Part shown: positions 7,520 to 17,376 of the stretch, piece after piece
Layout: the number at the start of each line of letters is the position of its first letter
How positions within the stretch are numbered: position 1 is the stretch's first letter
Origin: Marisediminitalea aggregata
GTDB taxonomy: Bacteria; Pseudomonadota; Gammaproteobacteria; Enterobacterales; Alteromonadaceae
Direction: 5' to 3'
Length of the DNA stretch: 64,000 bases
Assembly: GCF_900129565.1 (NCBI RefSeq)
Contig: NZ_FQWD01000006.1
Coordinates: 310,001-374,000, forward strand
The notes under the pieces: generated by a model
Told to the model about the DNA's origin: nothing
Seen by the model: the letters and a program-made list of their open reading frames with translations, nothing else
Database searches by the model: none
Program-made: the position numbers and the translations under genes

Positions 7520-9076
7520 ATGTTTAAAATTAAACCTTTACTGTTTTACTGTTTTGCCATGGCGACTCCAGCAGTGTTTGCAAAATCTGCATCTGTGGGT
7601 ATCGATATACATTCAGAGCAACCCGGTCCTGTATTGAACAAAAACATTTATGGCCAATTTATGGAGCATCTGGGTCGCGGCATTTATGAGGGCGTCTGGG
7701 TGGGAGAGGACTCAAATATTCCCAATCAGGATGGTTTTCGCCTGGATGTTCTGAAAGCGCTTAAAGATCTAAAAGTGCCACTATTGCGCTGGCCGGGCGG
7801 TTGCTTTGCTGATGAATACCATTGGAGAGATGGTATTGGTCCTCGAGAAGAGCGCCCCCGGACCGTAAATAGTAATTGGGGCGGAGTTATTGAAGACAAC
7901 GCCTTTGGAACTCACGAATTTTTTGCCTTTGCAGAGTTGCTAGGTGCAGAAACCTACGTAAATGGTAACTTAGGCACCGGTAGCCCTCGAGAAATGGTGG
8001 AATGGCTACATTATATGACCTCTGAAGCAGACACCACCCTTGTGCGGGAGCGAAAAAAGAACGGTCGTGATAAACCTTTTAAAGTTGATTATTTTGCGGT
8101 CGGCAATGAAAGTTGGGGGTGTGGCGGAAATATGACGCCCGATTATTACGCTGACCTGTATAAACACTATTCGGCTTTTTTGAAGGCGCCAGAAGACAAC
8201 CTACCTAAATTTATTGCCAGTGGTGGTACCAACGATCAGACCGACTGGACACAGACTCTGGCGGAAAAAATTAAGCCTTCGTGGAGTCTGCGCATGAATG
8301 CGATTAGCCATCACTATTACACCATTCCCACGAATAACTGGGAAACGAAAGGTAGCGCCACCGACTTCCCAAAAGAAGAGTGGTTTTCAGCCCTACAGCA
8401 AACTCTGCTTATAGAAGACTATATTGTAGAGAACACTGCTATCCTGGATGAACATGATCCTGAAAAGAAAATTGGTTTCTACATTGATGAGTGGGGTACA
8501 TGGTACGACGTTGATAAGGGCACTAACCCTGGCTTTTTGTATCAGCAAAACTCACTACGTGACGCCATTATTGCAGGTTTAAATATTCATATTTTCAATC
8601 GCCACGCTGAACGCGTTCAAATGACTAATATCGCTCAGATGGTGAATGTACTGCAGGCGATGATTTTAACCGATAAAGAAAAAATGGTTTTGACACCTAC
8701 CTATTATGCATTTCAAATGCATATTCCATTTCAGGATGCGACCTATCTACCGATCAGTTTAAGCGCCACGCCAGTTTATAAACAGGGAGATGCCAGTATT
8801 CCGGCAATCAGCGCCTCTGCGGCGAAAGCGCTGGATGGCAATACCTACATTTCAATTGTTAATACTCAGTTGGAGGGTGCCATTGAAGTGACTTTAGAGC
8901 AGGTGAAACAGGCAAGAGGTAAGGTATTAAGCAGCGACATAATGGATGAACACAATACCTTTGAACAACCAGATAATATCCAGCCAAGTGACTACTCTGC
9001 TAATGTGAAAAATGGTAAAGCGGTCATTTTGGTGCCCGCGAAATCCCTTATGGTGCTGAACCTGGGACAGCTGTAA
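7520..9076 (+). CDS. GH51 alpha-L-arabinofuranosidase, exported
   Basis: A 518-residue glycoside hydrolase of family 51, which removes alpha-L-arabinofuranosyl residues from arabinan, arabinoxylan or their oligomers. A signal peptide covers about residues 1-21 (LLFYCFAMATPAVFA then KS), so it is exported. The TIM barrel carries LRWPGGCFADEYHWRDGIGP, the acid/base E197 in GNESWGCGG and the nucleophile E324 in YIDEWGTW; both catalytic glutamates are present. The length is typical (about 500). Downstream, beyond an 832 bp gap, are an esterase-like hydrolase and a GH43 enzyme on the opposite strand. Together they form a small arabinose-polysaccharide locus. No arabinose uptake genes lie in this window. 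Confidence 0.95.
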   Translation: MFKIKPLLFYCFAMATPAVFAKSASVGIDIHSEQPGPVLNKNIYGQFMEHLGRGIYEGVWVGEDSNIPNQDGFRLDVLKALKDLKVPLLRWPGGCFADEYHWRDGIGPREERPRTVNSNWGGVIEDNAFGTHEFFAFAELLGAETYVNGNLGTGSPREMVEWLHYMTSEADTTLVRERKKNGRDKPFKVDYFAVGNESWGCGGNMTPDYYADLYKHYSAFLKAPEDNLPKFIASGGTNDQTDWTQTLAEKIKPSWSLRMNAISHHYYTIPTNNWETKGSATDFPKEEWFSALQQTLLIEDYIVENTAILDEHDPEKKIGFYIDEWGTWYDVDKGTNPGFLYQQNSLRDAIIAGLNIHIFNRHAERVQMTNIAQMVNVLQAMILTDKEKMVLTPTYYAFQMHIPFQDATYLPISLSATPVYKQGDASIPAISASAAKALDGNTYISIVNTQLEGAIEVTLEQVKQARGKVLSSDIMDEHNTFEQPDNIQPSDYSANVKNGKAVILVPAKSLMVLNLGQL

Positions 9077-9908
9077 CCCTTTACGAAAGTGCGCGAAAGG
9101 CAAACGTTGCAAGTAGAAAACCTTACTTTTTTGTTTTTCGCGCCTCTGCACTTCCTTGGCCGCGTTTCGTTTACTAACGCAGCGCCAATTCAACCTTTTC
9201 ATAAAATGCCTGATGCACATTACCGATATTAATAGGTGCCAATAGGAAAACGGCCAAGTAAAGAATGCATTTAGCTAGCCTCCCTGCAAATAGGTTCGTG
9301 ATTAAGGCGCGGCTTGCGTTGACGAGTTGGATAACTTCCCTCAGTACCTATGGTCTATAGTTAAATACCAAATTACTGCCTTAGCTTGACTGTAGAATAC
9401 ATAGACAGATTACGAAGACTCTTAGGCTGCGCATGCCCTGAGAGAATCAGCGCCAAACAGCTAACTGTTTCATGCTCGCTTTCTGGTCACTTAGCCCCAA
9501 TCTCATTGTGATGTTTCCATACGAAACGGTATTAGAAATGATGAAAGAAATACAGTGGGGCTGATATCTGACTCAGGCGCAGGACAATACGAATTGCAGG
9601 GTGTCGTGTAACTCAGGCCTATGTAAAACTAACTGGCTCTGAAGATGCGACAATGAACGAGGTGAATTCACGTATTTAGAGGAGTTTGATAACGGAACAT
9701 CTTCGGCTGATACCAATCTGTGAGACTAGACAAATACCATTTTCCTGTTTGCTCCAGTGACTCGTAACTCGGCAATGGCAAGGCACATAAGCCCTACCGC
9801 TTGCCTGAAGAAGCAGACTTTCAACCGCGAAGAAAGAAGCTGCTCTGCTCGTCTTTTTAGTATTATTTAGTTATACGCGGTTAAGTGAACAGCCCCTTTT
9901 TCAGCCCG
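9077..9908. other. 832 bp stretch without a recognisable gene
   Basis: This region separates the two convergent glycan-enzyme units. All frames are broken. A short reading around 9590-9676 (ending GSEDATMNEVNSRI and a stop) looks faintly protein-like, but I cannot assign it to a family. No tRNA, terminator or repeat was recognised. It may be decayed coding sequence. Confidence 0.45.
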
Positions 9909-10937
9909 TCAATTCCTATTTTTATCAAGCATTCCGTGCATAGTTAGCCAACTAACAAACGCGCTAAACCAGCCAGTACTGGTGGTTTCTTTTGGGTACA
10001 TACCGAACCCGTGACCGCCCTGTTCATAAAAGTGAAATTCAACCGGTTTTTTGGCCGCATGCCAGTTCTCAATCAGACCAAACTTACTGTTAGCGAAGAA
10101 GGGATCGTCTGCCGCAAGTGCGACAAATAAGGGGGGCGCATTTGCAGGCACCTCTACAGCACTCAGAGGCCCGTAAATATTAGCAATGAATGCGGGGTCG
10201 GCATCTTCACCCACCAGCTCAGTAGCCATGGTCAACATGGCTCCAGCAGAAAAACCGATCATGCCGATACGGTCCGGGTCGATATTCCACTCGGCGGCGC
10301 GGCTTCGGATCAAAGCAAAGGCTGCACGAGAATCTTCGATCTGTGGTGCGAGTTGTACTTTCATTTGCGCAGGCTCCGGACGCGGTGGGCGTCGCCCTGT
10401 GTTGGAAAACATTTCCTGCATTGAACGTTTGAACGCTGCCATGTCGGCCGGGGTCTGGTTTAAACGATATTTAAGCACAAATGCAGCGATGCCTTGGTCT
10501 GCCAGAGCGCGGGCAACATCCCAGCCTTCGTTATCCATAGACAGTGTTCGAAACCCGCCACCAGGGGCAACCACTATTGCAGCGCCACTTGCTTTGTCCG
10601 GGTCAGGCAGAAAAGGGGTAAGTGTCGCTAGAGTAACATTGCGGGCAAACCGGCTACCGTACTGAGAATGCCAGCTTTCCCTAGCCTGTATATCAGGAAG
10701 TTCAGGCGTACCAATCACAATGGCATCAGGTTGGTCCGGTATGGCAATAGGAGTCATGGAGTCATCCTGCGCAAGAGTTTGCAAAGAAATCAGACACACA
10801 ACTCCAAAAAAGACCGTCTGCACCTTCGTCTTTTTAGAGATACCCGACCGTTTATTTCGATTGTGCGGCGAAATCCGGTGCAAAGGTGTTAACAAGCCCC
10901 GCAAAAGGCCAGTTTCCTGATTGTTTGTTTTATTCAT
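9909..10937 (-). CDS. Exported alpha/beta hydrolase, probable carbohydrate (acetyl/feruloyl-type) esterase
   Basis: A 342-residue alpha/beta hydrolase of the dienelactone-hydrolase / BD-FAE-like group. The oxyanion-hole block is IVVAPGGGFRTLSMDNEGWD (122-140). The nucleophile is S230 in GFSAG, the acid is D277 or D278 in LAADDPFF, and the histidine is H309 in GGHGFGMYP. A hydrophobic export segment lies at about 41-57 (VFFGVVCLISLQTLAQ), after an unusually long, basic N-terminal region. No better in-frame start with a ribosome site was found. The gene lies 64 bp downstream of the GH43 gene on the same strand, so the two are probably co-transcribed. A role in removing ester groups from arabinose-rich polysaccharide is inferred from context. 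Confidence 0.82.
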   Translation of the reverse strand: MNKTNNQETGLLRGLLTPLHRISPHNRNKRSGISKKTKVQTVFFGVVCLISLQTLAQDDSMTPIAIPDQPDAIVIGTPELPDIQARESWHSQYGSRFARNVTLATLTPFLPDPDKASGAAIVVAPGGGFRTLSMDNEGWDVARALADQGIAAFVLKYRLNQTPADMAAFKRSMQEMFSNTGRRPPRPEPAQMKVQLAPQIEDSRAAFALIRSRAAEWNIDPDRIGMIGFSAGAMLTMATELVGEDADPAFIANIYGPLSAVEVPANAPPLFVALAADDPFFANSKFGLIENWHAAKKPVEFHFYEQGGHGFGMYPKETTSTGWFSAFVSWLTMHGMLDKNRN

Positions 10938-11001
10938 TTTATACCTAACTTTTTGCTGTCATAATTGTATGTTGGTGCGTAGCTAAAGCCAGAAACCATG
11001 G

Positions 11002-12159
11002 TTACGGTCTTGTGGTCCTGACAATGTTTTTAATGGTCCCATCTGAATTGAAATACACCCTGTCTATGGCCACCGACCTACGATAACTACCGCCTCCGGG
11101 AAGATCTGCATTGTGATAAGCAAGATACGTAGCGCCTTTGAATTCAAATAATGCAGGATGGATGGTAGTGGTGCCAGGCAAAGGGTCCATTATCACACCT
11201 TTGTATTCCCAAGGCCCAGTGGCAGATGAGCTGGTGGCATAGGCAATACTTTCCGGAAAACCGGCTGCATACACCAAATAGTACAGGTCATTATGTTTTG
11301 ATACGTAAGGGGCTTCTTCGAAATTGGGCAAGGATTCCACAGCGTGGAATTTGACATTACTGGTATCCCGGTTTTGCATCCTTCCGCCGGCATCTAGGGT
11401 GTAGCTTTCGCCTTTGAGGTGTACCAAATCCGGCTCCAACTCCACCCACCATAACTGCTGATTTCCCCAGTAAAGATAAGCGCGTCCGTCATCGTCGATG
11501 AAAACAGCTGGATCGATATTGCGCCAGCTATGATCTTTATATTCAGCGGTATCCTCAAGCAAGATCATAGGCATTCCGCGCGGATCCACGAAGGGGCCTT
11601 CCGGGTTGTCAGATACACCTACCCCAATGGCGAAGCCAAACTCATCGTTTGTCTGACCGCCTTCTACCGTGGCGTAAAAATAATACCGAGACTCCCCCGA
11701 AGCTTCTTTGCGGTGTATTACATGATGGGCATAGGCGTTACCGGTTTTCTCATCACCCCGTGCCCAGTCGAATTCAGAGTATCTGAATACCGTCCCTTTA
11801 TTATGCCAATTTATCATGTCAGTACTGGTAAAAAGGCGGTAGTCGTACATGCGGTAATCATTGCCATCGATGTACTGTTCATCGTGAGTGGTATAGAGGT
11901 ACACCTTATCGTTAGCCACCATAACAGCAGGATCGGCGGTATAGATTATTTCACCCTCTTGATTAGTTGGGTCTTGGGTATCGTATTTGATAATCGGGTT
12001 GTCAAACGTTGTGGGAGCAGCAACTGATGCTACAATATTTTTACCTTCTTTCGACCCCGATGTTTCAGTTGTGCAGGCGACATTTCCTGACAATGATGTA
12101 ATCAGCATTACCGGAATCATATATTTCATTCTGTTGTTAATACTCATTGCTGTACGCAT
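11002..12159 (-). CDS. GH43 family glycoside hydrolase (arabinosidase/xylosidase), likely lipoprotein
   Basis: A 385-residue family 43 enzyme with a five-bladed beta-propeller. The expected acids are visible: D76 in YTADPAVMV (general base), D216 in NIDPAVFIDDDG (pKa modulator) and E281/E282 in NFEEAPYVSK (general acid). The N-terminus MKYMIPVMLITSLSGNVAC ends at C29, followed by a polar TTETSGSKEG linker. This looks like a lipoprotein signal, although the residue three before the cysteine (N) is atypical. The start at 12159 has AGGAT about 9 bp upstream; starts at codons 5 or 11 are possible. It is the first gene of a two-gene unit with the esterase. Members cleave arabinan, arabinoxylan or xylo-oligosaccharides; the exact specificity is not determined. 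Confidence 0.92.
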   Translation of the reverse strand: MRTAMSINNRMKYMIPVMLITSLSGNVACTTETSGSKEGKNIVASVAAPTTFDNPIIKYDTQDPTNQEGEIIYTADPAVMVANDKVYLYTTHDEQYIDGNDYRMYDYRLFTSTDMINWHNKGTVFRYSEFDWARGDEKTGNAYAHHVIHRKEASGESRYYFYATVEGGQTNDEFGFAIGVGVSDNPEGPFVDPRGMPMILLEDTAEYKDHSWRNIDPAVFIDDDGRAYLYWGNQQLWWVELEPDLVHLKGESYTLDAGGRMQNRDTSNVKFHAVESLPNFEEAPYVSKHNDLYYLVYAAGFPESIAYATSSSATGPWEYKGVIMDPLPGTTTIHPALFEFKGATYLAYHNADLPGGGSYRRSVAIDRVYFNSDGTIKNIVRTTRP

Positions 12160-12792
12160 TTACACAAATCCTCGTGTATGAAACTCAATGTGTACAGTTT
12201 GTTAAAAATAGTGTTAAAACGAAATGCGATGGGAATTACGAATCCGTTTAACAAGCTTACCTTATTTGTTCTTAGTCAGGCTTAACACGAGTGTGTTTGT
12301 ATGCCCAATGGCTTGTCATCTTGAGTTACACAAGTAATAAGGGACATGGATTGGATAATGGTAGATGCCGATTAGAGTGACTCGGCGCCTGCGTGCAAGT
12401 AACAACAGTTTATGTCATTGAGTTAGGCTCTCCGAATTGAGAAATACAGTGTGAATAAACTTCCGGCATGTGCAAGCGGACATCTGATGATCAAGACTGT
12501 AATCGTTAGCTAAAGACAATGAAGTCCTCTGCATCAGAGTTAAACTTTGTAAATTTAGGAATAAAAAGAAGATCGTCTGCTAAGCCAAATTGATAAATAG
12601 TTTTCACACAGCCTGAAACGGTTGCTTGCAAACCTGATTTTTGATGGATTTAAGTGATAAAAGACAGATCACATCGATATCGTTCATTTAAACCAAGTAG
12701 CAAGACTTAACTACCCCACGGTACAGTAGCGCCTAGCATACTAGGATGCCATGGTGTTGGTATTGTAAAACGAATAAACCACAGGGAATGTT
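12160..12792. other. Intergenic stretch without a supported gene
   Basis: 633 bp upstream of the GH43 gene, before the IS91 relic begins. No coding frame with protein-like composition was recognised. The part next to 12160 presumably includes the GH43 promoter. A short dyad CCTAG-CATA-CTAGG lies at 12732-12745, close to the left end of the IS91 relic; its meaning is unknown. Confidence 0.45.
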
Positions 12793-13122
12793 GTGCTACT
12801 CAACCAGAATGTCACCTACCAACGTCTTCGACCCGAGCAGACACTGCTGTATCAACTCGTACAGCAGCACTACCCACAATTTAGGAATAGAAAAAACTAC
12901 CAATCCATGCAGACAAAGAGTTCGAAGAGTTTCTCAAGTGTGATCGGCTTGGACATGGATTTTTACGCTTAATCTGTGATGACTGCAAACATGAGAAGCT
13001 CGCTGCGTTTGGTTGTAAGCGCAGGTGTTTCTGCCCCAGTTGTAGTGCAAGACGTATGGCTGAGAGTGCTAAGCTACTGGTCGATGAAGTGTTCAGTGGC
13101 AATCCTGTGCATCAGTGGGTGT
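12793..13122 (+). pseudogene. IS91-family transposase, decayed N-terminal fragment
   Basis: Reading the plus strand with one frameshift near 12880-12900 gives the N-terminal part of an IS91-type rolling-circle transposase: TYQRLRPEQTLLYQLVQQHY, then KEFEEFLKCDRLGHGFLRL. The zinc-ribbon block follows (CDDCKHEKLAAFGCKRRCFC, then PSCSARRMAE), and then VDEVFSGNPVHQWV. The cysteine pattern CxxC...CxxxCxxC is intact. Everything after HQWV, including the catalytic HUH/Y2-type region, is missing. At that point the sequence switches to a serine-hydrolase relic. This is a truncated, frameshifted, inactive copy. The family is recognised from the conserved N-terminal zinc-binding motif. Confidence 0.85.
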
Positions 13123-13637
13123 CGAGGAAGTGTTCGGGCAAACTCTACGAGATTACAGCGAACAGACGATGTTTAAACCGCTGGGTATGACCAGTACCTT
13201 CTATAACGTCGATCGTTAAGAATCGCACTTATGGATAAAAGCGTAATGAAGATGGCGAGTATGTTACTGAAATGACGAATTTATTTTGAGTGGGGGATGG
13301 CTGTCTACATACCATCCTGGATGACCTGCTTATTTGGAATAATCACTTTTACCAACCCTAACTAACTGCGCAAACACAGCAGTTTATCAACGCATTTAAC
13401 ACACCGAGCAGTGCTTTAGCGGCGGCACCGAATGTGTATCATGCCAAAAGCAAGTTTGTTGGCAAAAAATAAGCTCATGGTGTTTTCTCACTCGCGTGGC
13501 TGGGTACCTATACCTACATCTCAAGATATCCTAAGCTGAAGCTGGTATTGGCATGGATGTGTAATGACGAATCAAACGAAAAGCTCAACGATGCTGTTAA
13601 TAAAGTGCGCAATGTCGCTATCAGTAAGGTTCAGTAA
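13121..13637 (+). pseudogene. Beta-lactamase-family serine hydrolase, decayed C-terminal fragment
   Basis: Directly after the IS91 relic the plus strand reads EEVFGQTLRDYSEQTMFKPL, then GMTSTFYNVDR. It continues, broken by several stops and frameshifts, with EDGEYVTEMTNL, VGDGCLHTILDDLLIWNNHF and LAWLGTYTYISRYPKLKLVL. The last part is CNDESNEKLNDAVNKVRNVA, ending at a stop at 13635-13637. These blocks match the C-terminal half of class C beta-lactamase-like serine hydrolases (PF00144). The half carrying the SxxK active site is absent. The gene is clearly dead. Confidence 0.8.
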
Positions 13638-13772
13638 CGGTGTACAAATTAAGCTGAATTAGCTGAAAAGAATTTAGTGTGATTACCAAGGGATACTGAC
13701 GCCGACACCCGAAAATCTGGGTAATTGTCAGATCAGGTCTGAGCTAATGCACCATTCCTTATTCATGTAAAA

Positions 13773-13806
13773 CAAAAAAGCCAGCACATTGTCCGTGCTG
13801 GCTTTT
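13773..13806 (-). terminator. Rho-independent terminator after yaiL
   Basis: A 9 bp stem AGCCAGCAC/GTGCTGGCT (13779-13787 with 13795-13803) has a 7-base loop and a T-rich tail on the minus strand. It sits 23-56 bp beyond the yaiL stop codon. Confidence 0.85.
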
Positions 13807-13828
13807 GTATTGAAGGTGTAAGAACCAA

Positions 13829-14377
13829 TTACCAGGTTAAATCGTCCGGGATTTCGTAGTCGGCGTACCAGTCATCTTCTTCAGATTTCGCTTTGTTCTC
13901 CTCGCGAAGATCGGCGCGGTATACCACCACGTTTTCATCACGTTCGGCGATTTTGTCGGCTACTGGTGTGGGTACCAGTGCGTATTCTTCGTCCAGTCTC
14001 ACCACTGCCAGTCGTGCATCCAGTACCAGTTTGTGCACTGCCGCGCTGACATACATGCGTTTTACCACATTGTCGTCGGTGAAATTGAGTAGCGTATCGC
14101 CATTACCTTTCGGCTGCTGGTTAGTGGTAATGAGCTGACGTATTTGCGCTACCACCGCTTTTTTGTCTGCTTCCGCTTTGCGTTGCTGATTCAGCTCGCG
14201 GTCCCGTTCCTTTTTAGCCTCTGCCGCAGCTTGCGCTGCGACTTTGCTGGCGTCTTGCTCAACGGCTGCGCCTTTGTTTTTCAGCTTCTGCTTTTTACGC
14301 TTCTCAGAGCGGGCTTGCTTCGCTTTTGATTTGTCCGCCAAGCCTGCTTTGAGTAACTGTTCTTGTAACGATGCCAT
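13829..14377 (-). CDS. yaiL: DUF2058 family protein (YaiL-like)
   Basis: A 182-residue protein that aligns by eye with E. coli YaiL. The start MASLQEQLLKAGLADKSKAK matches the family start. A long lysine/alanine-rich, probably coiled-coil segment (about 15-85) follows. A C-terminal domain then contains NFTDDNVVKRMYV, EYALVPTPVADKIAERDEN and the ending YADYEIPDDLTW. The function is unknown; the family has been described as nucleoid or polynucleotide associated. It lies 14 bp downstream of topA on the same strand and is followed by a terminator, so topA-yaiL is probably one transcript. The basic, charged N-terminus is compatible with nucleic-acid binding, which is inference. Confidence 0.9.
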   Translation of the reverse strand: MASLQEQLLKAGLADKSKAKQARSEKRKKQKLKNKGAAVEQDASKVAAQAAAEAKKERDRELNQQRKAEADKKAVVAQIRQLITTNQQPKGNGDTLLNFTDDNVVKRMYVSAAVHKLVLDARLAVVRLDEEYALVPTPVADKIAERDENVVVYRADLREENKAKSEEDDWYADYEIPDDLTW

Positions 14378-14391
14378 TTACCTGAACCTGT

Positions 14392-17025
14392 TTATTTCTT
14401 TTTAGTGTCTTTGGGTTGCCATTTGCCGTTTTCGTACCAGGCAGACCATCCTGTCGCTTTGCCTTTGGCATCTTCCGACATAACGTACTGCTGCTTGGTT
14501 TTACGGCTGTAGCGAACTATAGACGGGTTACCGGCCGGATCGGCTTTAGGCGCGTCCGCAAGATAGTAAAACTTCGGTGACAAACGGTCGCGGAAGCGTG
14601 CCAACTCTTCTACTTTAGGTGCCCGTGTTTCCCGCGATTTCGGGAAATTGTGTGCAGCCAGGAATATACCAGATGCGCCATCGCGTAATACGAAGTGCGC
14701 ATCGCTCTTCTCGCACGGCAGCTCAGGTAAATCTACCGGATCTTCTTTAGGCGGCGCAGCTTCACCGTTTCTCAGTAACTTACGGGTGTTCTTACACTCT
14801 GTGTTGGAACAACCGAAGTACTTACCGAATCGGCCGTTCTTCAGCTCCATATCGCTGCCACACTTGTCGCATTCAATAATGGGGCCGTCGTAGCCTTTGA
14901 TCTTGAACGTGCCCTGTTCCACGTAGGTGCCGGGACATGCCGGTGAATTACCACACACGTGCAGCTTGCGGGTTTCGTCAACCAGATAGCTGTCCATTGC
15001 CGTACCACATTCAGGGCAACGGCGTTTGGCGCGTAAATCTGCGGTTTCCTGCTCGTCGTCGTCATCCACTTTTACCACTTCCTCACCGGAAGTCAGGTTC
15101 ATGGTGTTGGTACAACGCTCTTTAGGCGGCAGGTTGTAACCCGAGCAGCCCAGGAACACGCCTGTGCTGGCTGTTCTAACGTTCATGGGGCGACTGCACT
15201 TGCCGCAATCAATTGCAACCGGTACAGCCTGATTGGGGCGCATTCCGCCTTCTTCAGGATCTTGCTCGGCACGCAGTAACTTCTGGTAGAAATCGGAATA
15301 AAACAAATCCAGGACTTTTTTCCAGTCTTTGTGGCCTTCTGCGATTTCGTCCAGTTGTTGTTCCATGTTGGCCGTGAAGTCATAGCCAATCAGGTCATCA
15401 AAGTTTTCCATCAGGCGATCGTTTACGATCTCGCCCATTTTCTCGGCGTAAAAACGTTTGTTTTCCAAACGCACGTAGCCGCGATCCTGAATCGTCGAAA
15501 TGATGCTGGCATAGGTTGAAGGACGGCCAATTCCGCGCTTTTCAAGCTCTTTTACCAACGACGCTTCGTTAAAACGCGCTACCGGTTTAGTGAAGTGCTG
15601 TTTCGGATCCAACTGCTGTAAATTCAGCGTGTCGCCCGGCTTCACGTCTGGCAGTAACTTGTCTTCGTCGCCTTTCTTGCTCTTTTGCGGTTGCACTTTG
15701 GTCCAACCGTCGAATTTCAGTACCCGGCCTTTGGCAACCAGCTCAAAATCACCGGCTGCAACTTTCACGGTAGTGGCGTCATATTTTGCAGGTGTCATCT
15801 GACACGCCACAAATTGTCGCCAAATAAGCTCGTAGAGACGCTGTGCGTCGCGTTCCATGTCTTTTAGACTGGCAGCCTGGGTATTGACGTTTGAAGGCCT
15901 GATGGCTTCGTGAGCTTCCTGTGCGCCCTCTTTGCTACCGTATCGGTTAGGCGACGCTGGCAAATAGGCACTGCCAAAGTTGTCGTCAATGAAACCGCGA
16001 CACGCATCCAGCGCTTCCTGACTCAGGTTTGTTGAGTCGGTACGCATATAGGTAATGTGACCTGCTTCGTACAAGCGCTGGGCCAGCATCATGGTTTTCT
16101 TTACACCAAAGCCCAGGCGCGTACTCGCAGCCTGTTGCAATGTAGATGTAATAAACGGTGCAGACGGGCGGCTCTGAGTCGGTTTCGACTCGCGGCTGAT
16201 CACTTCGTACGGCGCATCTTTTAACAGGGCTACTGCTGCGTCGGTTTGCGCTTTGTTAACCGGCTTGAAGTTTTCTCCGGCCTGCTTCATAACCTGCATG
16301 CGCAGCGCATCGCTGGACGCTGTAGTTAAATCGGCGTGTACATCCCAGAACTCTTCGGGTACAAACGCTTTGATTTCGCGTTCACGCTCTACAACCAAAC
16401 GCACCGCAACAGACTGAACCCGTCCGGCAGACAGGCCGCGGGCAATCTTTTTCCACAACAGTGGCGACACCATAAAGCCTACAACGCGGTCGAGGAAACG
16501 TCGTGCTTGCTGGGCGTTAACCCGTGCAGTGTTCACTTCACCCGGATGTTCAAACGCTTCTTTTATTGCGTTTTTGGTGATTTCGTTAAATACCACGCGC
16601 TGGTAGGTTTTGTCTTTCTTACCCAACAACTCTTGTAAATGCCAGGCGATGGCCTCTCCTTCGCGGTCCAAATCCGTTGCGAGGTAGATGGTGTCGGCAT
16701 CTTTGGCGAGCTTCTTAAGCTCATTAACGACTTTTTCTTTGCCTTCCAGCACCTGATAGTGTGCTTTCCAGTTGTGTTGCGGGTCGACGCCCATGCGGTC
16801 AACCAGCTTCTGATATTCAAATTTTCTGAGGTATTCGGCCTTCTCTTCGTCCGAATACGTTTTCAGTTCTTTGGCGCTTTTTTTCGGCTCAACTTTGCCT
16901 AAAGCTTTAGTTGGTAGATCGCGTACGTGGCCCACGGAAGATTTTACGATAAAATTTTTACCGAGATATTTATTAATTGTTTTCGCTTTGGCCGGTGACT
17001 CGACTATGACCAGTGATTTTGTCAT
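14392..17025 (-). CDS. topA: DNA topoisomerase I (type IA, omega protein)
   Basis: An 877-residue type IA topoisomerase that relaxes negatively supercoiled DNA through a 5'-phosphotyrosine intermediate. The Toprim domain starts at [17 protein letters not shown] and carries the metal-binding DLDREGE at 118-124. The catalytic tyrosine is Y326 in [12 protein letters not shown]. The C-terminal part has three four-cysteine zinc ribbons (starting [16 protein letters not shown] and CDKCGSDM, about residues 605-745), then topoisomerase C-terminal repeats. The length is close to the E. coli enzyme (865). The gene is followed by yaiL in the same direction. The divergent region of about 350 bp before astB should hold its promoter. 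Confidence 0.98.
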   Translation of the reverse strand: MTKSLVIVESPAKAKTINKYLGKNFIVKSSVGHVRDLPTKALGKVEPKKSAKELKTYSDEEKAEYLRKFEYQKLVDRMGVDPQHNWKAHYQVLEGKEKVVNELKKLAKDADTIYLATDLDREGEAIAWHLQELLGKKDKTYQRVVFNEITKNAIKEAFEHPGEVNTARVNAQQARRFLDRVVGFMVSPLLWKKIARGLSAGRVQSVAVRLVVEREREIKAFVPEEFWDVHADLTTASSDALRMQVMKQAGENFKPVNKAQTDAAVALLKDAPYEVISRESKPTQSRPSAPFITSTLQQAASTRLGFGVKKTMMLAQRLYEAGHITYMRTDSTNLSQEALDACRGFIDDNFGSAYLPASPNRYGSKEGAQEAHEAIRPSNVNTQAASLKDMERDAQRLYELIWRQFVACQMTPAKYDATTVKVAAGDFELVAKGRVLKFDGWTKVQPQKSKKGDEDKLLPDVKPGDTLNLQQLDPKQHFTKPVARFNEASLVKELEKRGIGRPSTYASIISTIQDRGYVRLENKRFYAEKMGEIVNDRLMENFDDLIGYDFTANMEQQLDEIAEGHKDWKKVLDLFYSDFYQKLLRAEQDPEEGGMRPNQAVPVAIDCGKCSRPMNVRTASTGVFLGCSGYNLPPKERCTNTMNLTSGEEVVKVDDDDEQETADLRAKRRCPECGTAMDSYLVDETRKLHVCGNSPACPGTYVEQGTFKIKGYDGPIIECDKCGSDMELKNGRFGKYFGCSNTECKNTRKLLRNGEAAPPKEDPVDLPELPCEKSDAHFVLRDGASGIFLAAHNFPKSRETRAPKVEELARFRDRLSPKFYYLADAPKADPAGNPSIVRYSRKTKQQYVMSEDAKGKATGWSAWYENGKWQPKDTKKK

Positions 17026-17376
17026 AAATAAGAATTAAACCTTTGAAAAATTTAAGTTTTTGATGCTAAGCCAGAAAAATAACAAGGCAGATTCACTCAT
17101 ACAGGCTAACGCTTCTTTTTTTAACATATATCTACAAAGTGAATGGAAAACAAGTTCTTCTTCATACTTATTCGCAATGATGTTTTTTTGCACAGCAATA
17201 TTAGCTCATATTTTAACCACCACGATTGGCACCGCCACTAATTTACGTATAATGCGCCCGAGTTAGGTATGGTATTGCGGCTTTGATTCGCCGTTACACC
17301 GTTTACATTTATAGCGACAGAACCGGAATTTACCAAGTCAGTGATACCCGGTTAATAAAGAATAAGGCAGGAAATC
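17026..17376. other. Divergent topA/astB intergenic region
   Basis: 351 bp between the topA start and the astB start. It contains a clear plus-strand promoter at 17226-17253. The part close to topA is AT-rich with several T runs. A plus-strand reading around 17060-17266 was not accepted as a gene because it has no family features and overlaps the promoter. Confidence 0.5.
17226..17253 (+). promoter_or_regulatory. Sigma70 promoter upstream of astB
   Basis: -35 TTGGCA (17226-17231), a 16 bp spacer and a consensus -10 TATAAT (17248-17253). The astB ATG is about 120 bp downstream, leaving a 5' leader of roughly 115 bases. Confidence 0.6.
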
